Part shown: positions 1-7,141 of the stretch, piece by piece
How positions within the stretch are numbered: the stretch's first letter is position 1
Layout: every line of letters starts with the position of its first letter
NCBI GenBank assembly: GCA_910585565.1
Contig: CAJUFC010000166.1
Coordinates: 1-17,282 of the forward strand
Source: an uncultured Eggerthellaceae bacterium
Lineage (GTDB): Bacteria; Actinomycetota; Coriobacteriia; Coriobacteriales; Eggerthellaceae
Length of the DNA: 17,282 nt
Direction: 5' to 3'
Made by a program: the position numbers and the translations under genes
Notes under the pieces: model-generated
What the model saw: only the letters and a program-made list of their open reading frames with translations
What the model was told of the DNA's origin: nothing
Database searches by the model: none

Positions 1-531
1 CTCGATGTCGATTCGAACGCCGTTGCCGACGGGGCTTCCCGTGTCCGAGACGCTCGTAATGGTCGCAACGGCCGGGCCGCTTTTGAGGGAGTCTGCTTGC
101 TGGTGGGTGAGCGTCACGTGCTCGAGTTCGTATCCGGGCGCTACGGGCTCGGATGCGAACGCGGTCGTGCCGTCTTGCTCGAGCACGAGTCGCTGATCGC
201 TTTTGTTTGATGCGTCATTGGCGAACCGCATCGTCAGCTCGTTTCCCGCAAGCGTCATGACTGATGCGACCGTGACGTCCATGGCAGACGCGCGCGCTTG
301 CTCGTCGAGCATCGCCTGGACCTCCGCGTCGCTCATGCCCGGGGGCACCTCGATGACCTCCATGCCGCTTGTCGAGGGCGCGCTTGCGCTTACGGGCTGC
401 GTTGGCTCGAATACGAAGAGCGCCGCTGTTGCAATGACGGCCGCCATGACGATGCCCGTTGCGGTGATGGTGCGCCTGCGTTGTCGTGTCGCGCTGGCGC
501 CGCTTGGCATCAGTTGCTCGCTTTTGGCCAT
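1..531 (-). CDS. Secreted or membrane-anchored protein of unknown function, N-terminal part (runs off the window)
   Basis: Reading the minus strand from an ATG at 531-529 gives 177 codons without a stop up to the window edge, so the 3' end is missing. An AGGAAGGGA ribosome binding site lies directly upstream (about 533-541). The protein starts with a short basic segment (residues 1-22, RQRRR), then one hydrophobic stretch (about residues 23-41) that is either a signal peptide or an anchor. The rest is hydrophilic and rich in Ala, Thr, Val and Glu, with segments such as MEVIEVPPGMSDAEVQAML and a probable beta-rich end around residues 110-177. I do not recognise a family; it resembles the small exported proteins that accompany sortase-dependent surface proteins, but that is inference. 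Its promoter shares a 31-bp block (26 identities) with that of the giant adhesin at the other end of the window, which supports both the start and a surface role. Confidence 0.75.
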   Translation of the reverse strand, partial: MAKSEQLMPSGASATRQRRRTITATGIVMAAVIATAALFVFEPTQPVSASAPSTSGMEVIEVPPGMSDAEVQAMLDEQARASAMDVTVASVMTLAGNELTMRFANDASNKSDQRLVLEQDGTTAFASEPVAPGYELEHVTLTHQQADSLKSGPAVATITSVSDTGSPVGNGVRIDIE

Positions 532-565
532 GTCCCTTCCTTTCTGTTGACGAATTCGCGAGCTC

Positions 566-599
566 ATCGTAACGACGCCATCTAACAGGTATGTGACAC
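566..599 (-). promoter_or_regulatory. Pho-box-like promoter of the partial secreted-protein gene
   Basis: On the minus strand there are two 7-bp half-sites 11 bp apart, GTGTCAC (599-593) and CTGTTAG (588-582), then 10 bp, then a -10-like TACGAT (571-566). No -35 hexamer is present; the proximal half-site occupies its place. The predicted transcription start near 559 leaves a leader of about 28 nt containing the ribosome binding site. E. coli PhoB boxes have the consensus CTGTCATAWAWCTGTCAY about 10 bp upstream of -10, so the geometry matches. The regulator's identity is inferred. Confidence 0.55.
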
Positions 600-1057
600 A
601 ACGACGCGAAGACCCTATACCTGGTTTCGTGCCTCGGCTCGCCTTGGTTCGCATTGGCCTCAGCCTTGGCGCAAAGCCGATTCTTGCAAGATTTGTGCGC
701 CGATCAAACGCGATGCGGACATGCGCAACCACGGCGCATGCATGCGTGCTTGCATATGGCGAGCGAGAGCTGCTTGGAGGGCTACCGTCGAACGGGAACG
801 CCGAGAGGGGAAACGCGTGGTGGGAAAGCACTGATGACCGGTGGAAAACGTGCATCCAGCGGGGCGCGAACAACAAAAAGCTTGGTAGGCGATGTATCGC
901 GCCCCTCCGGATTTGGGTCGCTGAAGCGAGAAGCGGCCGGGGCCGCCGCGCCAGTCCGTCCCATGCGGGTCTTGCAGGCTCCCACATGACGAAATGTTAG
1001 AGCTCGCCTTTTCCAGACGCCGTCAAACTCACTTCGAAAACAAAAAAGTCCATACAA

Positions 1058-1108
1058 TTGACAAGCGATTTTCGGAGCGCTTTCAGAGAGTTTTCAGGCG
1101 ACAGCCAG
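1058..1108 (-). repeat. Five 7-bp motifs repeated every 11 bp (probable operator array)
   Basis: On the minus strand the motifs CTGGCTG (1108-1102), CTGAAAA (1097-1091), CTGAAAG (1086-1080), CCGAAAA (1075-1069) and TTGTCAA (1064-1058) follow one another with exact 4-bp spacers. An 11-bp period puts each copy on the same helix face, as in tandem sites of OmpR/PhoB-type response regulators. CTGAAAG also occurs as the distal copy of the array upstream of the adhesin (15997-15991). No gene starts close by, and no good -10 sits 10 bp after the last copy, so the target promoter is unclear. Confidence 0.45.
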
Positions 1109-1246
1109 ACCTCGCTGGTCGGAGGCGTTTCGTCATGTTGCGCTGGGTGTTGTGCTGCGTTGACGCTTGTCGGGCGCCGCCGCGCGCTTCGGCGCCCGCC
1201 CGCGATTCCCTGTGCCGGCACGACCCATCGCACGACCCGTCTTGTT

Positions 1247-1276
1247 GGCCGCCGCCCACCTCGTTTGTGGCGGCCT
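1247..1276 (+). terminator. Strong hairpin upstream of the glycosyltransferase promoter, possible terminator
   Basis: GCCGCCCAC (1251-1259) pairs with GTGGCGGC (1267-1274) with one bulged C and a 7-nt loop; a second GGCCGCC register (1247-1253) offers an alternative pairing with GGCGGCC. The following sequence TTGGCTTTAT is only partly T-rich, so termination is possible but not assured. It could stop transcription coming from the gene-free region before the TATAAT promoter at 1325. Confidence 0.3.
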
Positions 1277-1302
1277 TGGCTTTATGATGCCGAAAAGATG
1301 GC

Positions 1303-1330
1303 TTCACATGCGAGCGTATACAGCTATAAT
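1303..1330 (+). promoter_or_regulatory. Promoter for the glycosyltransferase gene
   Basis: A perfect TATAAT (1325-1330) is preceded at 16 bp by TTCACA (1303-1308), five of six matches to the -35 consensus. The predicted start near 1337 gives a leader of about 87 nt that can form an AACGCC/GGCGTT stem (about 1339-1362) and contains the self-complementary GCTCGCGCGCGAGC, so the ribosome binding site at 1412-1420 follows a structured leader. Confidence 0.5.
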
Positions 1331-1423
1331 TCTACGGTTAACGCCTGTTTTCGGACGGGCGTTCGGTGTGGGGCTCGCGCGCGAGCGCCCGCGCCGGGCT
1401 TATTGGCAGTTAAAAGGAGAAGC

Positions 1424-2758
1424 GTGTTTCACGAGCTATCGCAGTCGATTACGGCCCTTTCGTTCATCGACATCTTTAACATCTGCGTTTTCCTTACGTT
1501 CACCTGCTGTTACACCTATCAGCTCTTTTACGTTTTCGTGACGCTGACCCGGCGCCCTCCCAAGCATGAGGCGCGCCGCAACCACAAGTTCGCCGTCATG
1601 GTGGCCGCCCGCAACGAGCGCGCCGTCATTGGTGACCTCATCCGCTCCATCAAGGCGCAGGACTATCCGCAAGACCTCATCGATATCTTCGTGATTGCCG
1701 ACAACTGCACCGATGACACCGCGGCGGTCGCCCGCGAGGCGGGCGCCACGGTCTTCACGCGCTTCAACAGCGAGCAGGTCGGCAAGGGGTATGCCCTCGA
1801 CTATGGCCTGAAGGCCATCTGGCAGGAGTTCCCGAACGCCGGCCACGAGGCGTTTTTCGTGTTCGACGCCGACAACGTGCTCGACCGGCACTACTTCACC
1901 GAGATGAACAAGACGTTCGATGCGGGCGCCAAGGCATCCACGTCGTATCGCAACTCCAAGAACTTCGACTCGAACTGGATCAGCGCCGGCTATGGCGTGT
2001 GGTTCCTGCGCGAGGCCAAGTTCCTGAACCAGGCGCGCCTCACGCTCAACACCTCGTGCGCCGTGTCGGGCACGGGCTTCTTCATCGCCTCTGACGTGCT
2101 CGAGGCGGCCGGCGGCTGGAAGTGGCACCTGCTCACCGAGGACATCGAGTTCTCGGCCTCGTCGATCGCTGATGGCATGCGCATCGAGTATTGCCCGACA
2201 GCGGTGCTCTATGACGAGCAGCCGACGACGTTCCGTGATTCGTGGAACCAGCGCTTCCGCTGGGCGAAGGGCTTCTATCAGGTGTTCGCCCACTATGCCT
2301 GGAGCCTCGTCAAAGGCATCTTCACGAACGAGCGCGGGCACAAGTTCGCCTGTTATGACATGCTGATGACGATTGCGCCGGGCATGCTGCTGTCTATCAT
2401 CTCCATCGTGTTCAACGCGGCGATCGTCATCCTCAGCGTCACCGGTGTCATGAGCACGGGCGTGGCCGTTGCCAGCTCGGTGTCGTCCATCGTGTTTTGC
2501 CTCTTCAACTACTATATGTTCATGGCGGTCTTCGGCATTCTCACCACGTTCGTCGAGTGGAACAACATCCGCGCGACGACGGGGCGCAAGATTGCCAGCA
2601 TGTTCACGTTCCCCTTCTTCATGCTGACCTACATTCCAATCGCGCTTGTCGCCCTCGTCAAGAAGGCTACCTGGAAGCCGATCGCGCATACTATCTCGGT
2701 GGACATTTCCGACTTCCACGAGGCGAAGGAGACGGCCGACAACCGCGTCGTTGGCTAA
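1424..2758 (+). CDS. Membrane-bound processive-type family 2 glycosyltransferase
   Basis: A 444-residue GT2 enzyme that probably builds an envelope or extracellular polysaccharide from a nucleotide sugar. One membrane segment (about residues 16-40) precedes the GT-A domain, which starts at VMVAARNE. The catalytic motifs of the cellulose/hyaluronan/chitin synthase type are all present: the first Asp in ADNCTDD (D93), DAD (148-150), TED (238-240) and QRFRW (276-280). Three further hydrophobic regions follow (about 313-340, 344-376, 390-412). I chose GTG at 1424 because AAAAGGAGA lies 4 bases upstream and because the in-frame extension to 1058 is Arg/Ala/Pro-rich and would include the promoter. 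The gene stands alone, with no PilZ domain and no deacetylase, export or modification genes beside it. The polymer cannot be named; poly-N-acetylglucosamine- or hyaluronan-like products are possible. Confidence 0.9.
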   Translation: MFHELSQSITALSFIDIFNICVFLTFTCCYTYQLFYVFVTLTRRPPKHEARRNHKFAVMVAARNERAVIGDLIRSIKAQDYPQDLIDIFVIADNCTDDTAAVAREAGATVFTRFNSEQVGKGYALDYGLKAIWQEFPNAGHEAFFVFDADNVLDRHYFTEMNKTFDAGAKASTSYRNSKNFDSNWISAGYGVWFLREAKFLNQARLTLNTSCAVSGTGFFIASDVLEAAGGWKWHLLTEDIEFSASSIADGMRIEYCPTAVLYDEQPTTFRDSWNQRFRWAKGFYQVFAHYAWSLVKGIFTNERGHKFACYDMLMTIAPGMLLSIISIVFNAAIVILSVTGVMSTGVAVASSVSSIVFCLFNYYMFMAVFGILTTFVEWNNIRATTGRKIASMFTFPFFMLTYIPIALVALVKKATWKPIAHTISVDISDFHEAKETADNRVVG

Positions 2759-2817
2759 GGTGCTCGGGGGCGCTGGGGCTCATCGCCTCTGCGCTGCCTG
2801 TGCTTTGCCGAGTCGTG

Positions 2818-2856
2818 CCTCTAGGCTCGCAGCTGTCCTGAGCCTGAGGTCTTTGT
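2818..2856. terminator. Hairpin between convergent genes, probable terminator
   Basis: CCTC (2818-2821) and GGCTC (2824-2828) pair with GAGCC (2840-2844) and GAGG (2846-2849), with a small internal loop and an 11-nt apical loop. TCTTTGTG follows on the plus strand. It lies between the convergent ends of the glycosyltransferase and comF genes, where a two-way terminator would be expected. The T-tract is short. Confidence 0.4.
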
Positions 2857-2874
2857 GCCCTGGGATCTGACGCT

Positions 2875-3633
2875 TTATGATTCGCCCATGGCGCGTGCGA
2901 ACGTGAGCGCCCACACTTGGGCGCATCCGGCCTGTCTGAGCGCCAAGGCGGCACTGAACATCGTGGCACCTGTCGTGCAGACGTCGTCGACAAGCAATAC
3001 CGAGCGAGGGACGCGCACGCCCTCGGCAACGTGCAGCTGCTCTGACATGTTGGCGATGCGCCCGCGTTTGCCTAGCGTGCGCTGGTCGAGACTGTCTGGC
3101 CGGGCGAAGAGGGACGCGCACGGCATGCTCGCGCGCATGGCGCACGCCTCGGCAAGCTCGCGTGCATGGTCGAACCCCCTCCGGCGCAGTGCTGAGGCCG
3201 AATCGGGTATGTATGAGATGATGCATCCCTCGCGCACGCGATCCGGACTTACGTAGCGCACGAGCAGGCGCGCGATGTCATGTGCCAGCCTGCGCTCGTC
3301 TGCATCTTTATAGAGAGTGACGACTCTCCGAGCTGTGTCGTCAAGCATGACGGCGTGCGTCATGCCATCGACGGGCAGCGCATCCAGCCCAAGCGAGGCG
3401 AGCACGACCTCGTTGCACTGGGTGCATTGGACGCGTCCGAACGGCGCGCCGCAGGTGGGACAGGCGTGGCATGCGTCGATGTACGCAAGCGCGCGCTCGC
3501 ACCGAGCGCACAACACGCGCTCGCCGGGCGTGTCGCAGCCAGCGCACCTCGTCGGCCACAGCGTCTCCAACGCGACCTCTTTTGCTGCGGCGCACAGCTG
3601 TCGCACGCGCCTCGGTATCGCTGATGTTCTCAT
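2875..3633 (-). CDS. comF: ComF family protein (zinc-ribbon phosphoribosyltransferase fold)
   Basis: A 252-residue protein of the ComF/GntX family, cytoplasmic proteins with a PRPP-binding fold; in naturally competent bacteria ComF is needed for uptake of DNA. The N-terminal part carries four CxxC pairs (C30/C33, C42/C45, C58/C61, C70/C73), i.e. two zinc ribbons. The C-terminal half has the family segment RRRGFDHARELA (about 150-161) and the PRPP loop LLVDDVCTTGAT (213-224). Length and order are as usual for the family. ATG at 3633 is the only sensible start. It has no Shine-Dalgarno sequence, but a perfect TATAAT at 3645-3640 puts the transcription start at about the A of the ATG, so the mRNA is probably leaderless. 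No other competence gene is visible nearby. Confidence 0.92.
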   Translation of the reverse strand: MRTSAIPRRVRQLCAAAKEVALETLWPTRCAGCDTPGERVLCARCERALAYIDACHACPTCGAPFGRVQCTQCNEVVLASLGLDALPVDGMTHAVMLDDTARRVVTLYKDADERRLAHDIARLLVRYVSPDRVREGCIISYIPDSASALRRRGFDHARELAEACAMRASMPCASLFARPDSLDQRTLGKRGRIANMSEQLHVAEGVRVPRSVLLVDDVCTTGATMFSAALALRQAGCAQVWALTFARAMGES

Positions 3634-3639
3634 GCGCGC

Positions 3640-3684
3640 ATTATAGCGATGCGGCCTTACAAAACGCTGACGGCGATTAGACAG
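3640..3684 (-). promoter_or_regulatory. comF promoter with three Pho-box-like half-sites, leaderless start
   Basis: On the minus strand CTGTCTA (3684-3678), CCGTCAG (3673-3667) and TTGTAAG (3662-3656) are spaced exactly 11 bp apart, then GCCGCATCGC (10 bp), then a perfect TATAAT (3645-3640). No -35 matches TTGACA. The -10 ends 6 bases before the ATG, which implies a leaderless transcript. The half-site/10-bp/-10 layout is the same as upstream of the two minus-strand secreted-protein genes. Confidence 0.5.
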
Positions 3685-3707
3685 ATGTCGTCCATGTAGG
3701 GTGCATC

Positions 3708-3719
3708 ACAGCGCGCTGT
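3708..3719. promoter_or_regulatory. 12-bp perfect palindrome in the comF-htrA intergenic region
   Basis: ACAGCGCGCTGT is a perfect palindrome between the divergent comF and htrA genes. It could be a dimeric regulator site; chance occurrence in GC-rich DNA is also possible. Confidence 0.2.
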
Positions 3720-3747
3720 ACCAGCTCTTCTCGTTCGTACGACACAG

Positions 3748-3767
3748 GGTGTACACCATTTGGTGTA
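3748..3767. promoter_or_regulatory. Overlapping inverted repeats (GGTGT/ACACC), probable operator upstream of htrA
   Basis: GGTGTACACC (3748-3757) is a perfect palindrome and shares its right arm with a second inverted repeat, TACACCA-TT-TGGTGTA (3752-3767). That gives three alternating half-sites in 20 bp. This is typical of a site bound by a dimeric repressor or activator. It lies about 100 bp upstream of the htrA start, just upstream of a possible but weak -10 (GAATAT, 3780-3785). I do not recognise the regulator; it is not a CIRCE or HAIR heat-shock element. Confidence 0.4.
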
Positions 3768-3866
3768 TTTGCGTAAACGGAATATGACGAATGCGCGACG
3801 TGGCGATGGACGTTGGGAATGACATGCTAAGGTCTGTCCAGCGAAATGGAAGGAGACGATTCTCTC

Positions 3867-5540
<1,674 letters not shown>

Positions 5541-5607
5541 GCGCTCGGGCGGCGCTGCGCTGCCGGCGCAAGCGCTCACGGGGCGCTCGCAAAACGAGCA
5601 AGCCTTT

Positions 5608-5645
5608 ACGGGGCGGTCGCACAGACGCGGCCGCCCCGTTCTTTG
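5608..5645 (+). terminator. Intrinsic terminator after htrA
   Basis: ACGGGGCGG (5608-5616) pairs perfectly with CCGCCCCGT (5631-5639), with a further CGC/GCG pairing inside the loop, followed by TTCTTTGT. This is the strongest terminator in the window. It separates htrA from the pyrH operon. Confidence 0.8.
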
Positions 5646-5688
5646 TGCGGCCAACTTTCAAGCCAGAAGGCGGATGCTCGCGCCATCG

Positions 5689-5705
5689 TGCTAATATGGT
5701 TCGAA
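5689..5705 (+). promoter_or_regulatory. Promoter of the pyrH operon (extended -10)
   Basis: TG-C-TAATAT (5689-5697) is an extended -10 element without a clear -35. It is followed by GGTTCGAA (5698-5705), which also follows the -10 of rseP. The predicted start near 5704 gives a leader of about 30 nt ending in the AAGGAGG ribosome binding site (5723-5729). Confidence 0.5.
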
Positions 5706-5734
5706 TAGAAATCGCTGGACTCAAGGAGGCTTTG

Positions 5735-6451
5735 GTGGCAGAAGGCTATAAGTACGGACGGGTCCTGTTGAAGCTTTCTGGCGAGGCGCTGGCGGGAGAC
5801 CAAGGATATGGCATCGACCCCAAGGTCGTGAACGGCCTTGCCGAGGAAATCGCCGACATCGTCAACGACGGCGTGCAGCTGGCCATCGTCGTGGGCGGCG
5901 GCAACATCTTCCGAGGGCTGGCAGGGTCTGCCGAAGGCATGGATCGCGCCCAAGCCGACTACATCGGCATGCTGGCTACGGTGATGAATGCGCTGGCGCT
6001 GCAGGATGCGTTCGAGCGCCATGGCATCTACTCTCGCGTGCAGAGTGCGATCAACATGCAAGAGGTAAGCGAGCCCTACATCCGTCGGCGCGCGGTGCGG
6101 CATCTCGAGAAGGGCCGCGTCGTCATCTTGGCTGCTGGCACAGGCAACCCCTACTTCACGACCGACACGACGGCGGCGCTGCGCGCGTGCGAGCTGGATG
6201 TCGACTGCCTCATGAAGGCAACGAAGGTGGACGGCGTCTACGACTCCGACCCGACGAAGAACCCCGAGGCCGAACGCTTCGACCACATCTCGTACATGGA
6301 GGTTCTCCAGCGCGGGCTGAACGTCATGGATGCAACGGCGACGTCTTTGTGCATGGACAATGCCGTGCCGATGATCGTGTTCGACCTCATGACGCCGGGC
6401 AACATTCGCAACGCGCTCATGGGAGACACTGTTGGCACCACGATAGACTAG
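5735..6451 (+). CDS. pyrH: UMP kinase
   Basis: A 238-residue cytoplasmic UMP kinase of the amino acid kinase family. It phosphorylates UMP to UDP with ATP in pyrimidine nucleotide synthesis. Visible motifs are KLSGEAL (13-19), the glycine-rich GGGNIFRG (54-61), GTGNPYFTTDT (135-145) and KATKVDGVY (161-169); length is normal for the family. I chose GTG 5735 because AAGGAGG lies 5 bases upstream and because the product then begins shortly before KLSGE, as in known PyrH. The upstream ATGs at 5645 and 5696 fall in or before the promoter and have no ribosome binding site. It is the first gene of the run pyrH-frr-uppS-cdsA-dxr, an order conserved in many Gram-positive bacteria. Confidence 0.96.
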   Translation: MAEGYKYGRVLLKLSGEALAGDQGYGIDPKVVNGLAEEIADIVNDGVQLAIVVGGGNIFRGLAGSAEGMDRAQADYIGMLATVMNALALQDAFERHGIYSRVQSAINMQEVSEPYIRRRAVRHLEKGRVVILAAGTGNPYFTTDTTAALRACELDVDCLMKATKVDGVYDSDPTKNPEAERFDHISYMEVLQRGLNVMDATATSLCMDNAVPMIVFDLMTPGNIRNALMGDTVGTTID

Positions 6452-6470
6452 ACCGATTTTTCACGCGGCG

Positions 6471-6529
6471 GCGCGGGGCATCCGCGCCCGCAGACAGATT
6501 GATGTGCTCTCGCGCGGATGCGGGCGCGC
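6471..6529 (+). other. Large stem-loop between pyrH and frr
   Basis: GCATCCGCGC (6478-6487) pairs perfectly with GCGCGGATGC (6512-6521) around a 24-nt loop, and GCGCG (6471-6475) pairs with CGCGC (6525-6529) outside a small G-rich internal loop. No T-run follows, so it is not a standard intrinsic terminator. It lies about 30 bases before the frr start and could stabilise or process the operon mRNA, or attenuate readthrough. Confidence 0.5.
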
Positions 6530-6559
6530 TCGCTGAGACGACAGAAAGGCAGGATCAGC

Positions 6560-7123
6560 ATGGCAGACGTCGAAGAGATCTTGATGAAGGCCGAAGACCA
6601 TATGGAGAAGACGGTCGCGAACCTCGAGGATAACTTCGCAGCCGTTCGCACGGGACGCGCCAACGCCATGGTGCTCAATCGCATCTCTGTTGACTACTAC
6701 GGCACCAAGACGCCTATCAGCCAGATGGCGGGCATCAAGACGCCAGAGGCTCATCTGCTCGTTATCGAGCCGTGGGACAAGTCGTCTCTCAAAGACATTG
6801 AGAAGGCCATTCTCGACAGCGACCTGGGTGTGACGCCCAACAACGATGGCATGGTCATTCGCCTGCCGTTCCCGACGCTGACCGAGGAGCGCAGGCGCGA
6901 GCTGGCCAAGCAATGTCACACCTATGCCGAGGAGGCGCGGGTGGCTGTGCGCAACGCGCGTCGCGATGCCAACACCGCCATCGACAAGGCGCAAAAGAAC
7001 GACGGCATGCCCGAGGACGAGGCCAAGCGAGCCGAGGGCGACATCCAGAAGATGACTGACAAGTTTGTGACCCAGATCGACGACCTTCTCAAGAAGAAGG
7101 AAGCCGAGCTGATGGAAGTCTAG
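6560..7123 (+). CDS. frr: Ribosome recycling factor
   Basis: A 187-residue RRF that, with EF-G, splits the post-termination ribosome so it can start a new round of translation. The family hallmarks are present: an N-terminal helical start, the RTGRA motif (about 31-35), the domain II region with DYYG and LLVIEPWDK, LPFPTLTEERR (about 101-111), and a Lys/Glu-rich C-terminal helix. Length matches the usual 185 residues. I chose ATG 6560, preceded by AGGCAGGA, and rejected the in-frame ATG 6518, which lies inside the large intergenic hairpin. It is 108 nt after pyrH and 18 nt before the uppS frame. Confidence 0.97.
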   Translation: MADVEEILMKAEDHMEKTVANLEDNFAAVRTGRANAMVLNRISVDYYGTKTPISQMAGIKTPEAHLLVIEPWDKSSLKDIEKAILDSDLGVTPNNDGMVIRLPFPTLTEERRRELAKQCHTYAEEARVAVRNARRDANTAIDKAQKNDGMPEDEAKRAEGDIQKMTDKFVTQIDDLLKKKEAELMEV

Positions 7124-7141
7124 CTGGACCGTGACACTTGT

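Larger units (their letters stand above)
532..1423. other. Long gene-free intergenic region with strong inverted repeats
   Basis: No convincing gene was found on either strand; the open frames have unnatural composition (Arg/Ala/Pro/Cys-rich) and no ribosome binding sites. Contents seen: the Pho-box-like promoter of the leftward gene (566-599); a 9-bp perfect stem GGGGCGCGA/TCGCGCCCC (861-869 with 897-905); a compact GC palindrome GCGGCCGGGGCCGC near 933-948; an 11-bp-phased motif array (1058-1108); a stem at 1251-1274; and the promoter and ribosome binding site of the glycosyltransferase gene. I checked by eye for the cores of the common riboswitches, tmRNA, RNase P RNA and SRP RNA and saw none. 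Confidence 0.6.

Noticed and set aside
593..1000. Plus-strand frames of 135 and 111 codons in the gene-free region
   Set aside because: Composition is implausible, there is no ribosome binding site, and they overlap each other in different frames; they arise from GC-rich DNA poor in stop codons.
780..1000. Riboswitch or housekeeping RNA (cobalamin, glycine, c-di-GMP, ydaO, RNase P, tmRNA, SRP)
   Set aside because: GGGAA- and GAAA-like pieces are present, but the required conserved cores and their order are not.
1058..1086. TTGACA (1058-1063) as -35 of a plus-strand promoter
   Set aside because: No -10 lies at 15-19 bp (TTTCAG is found at 17 bp), and the hexamer is one member of the phased motif array.
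782..1307. Minus-strand frames of 74-91 codons
   Set aside because: No start signals or recognisable protein features, and they conflict with the phased motif array and hairpins.
1058..1423. N-terminal extension of the glycosyltransferase to ATG 1058 (566 residues)
   Set aside because: The added 122 residues are Arg/Ala/Cys/Pro-rich and unlike the family, overlap the promoter and hairpins, and have no ribosome binding site; GTG 1424 has a good one.
1436..2719. Long open frame antisense to the glycosyltransferase (427 codons)
   Set aside because: A shadow of the strong third-position GC bias of the real gene; the product is Arg/His/Glu-rich and has no start signals.
3846..3866. Upstream ATG 3846 as htrA start
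   Set aside because: It lies on top of the AGGAG site used for ATG 3867 and has no ribosome binding site of its own; it would add only MEGDDSL.
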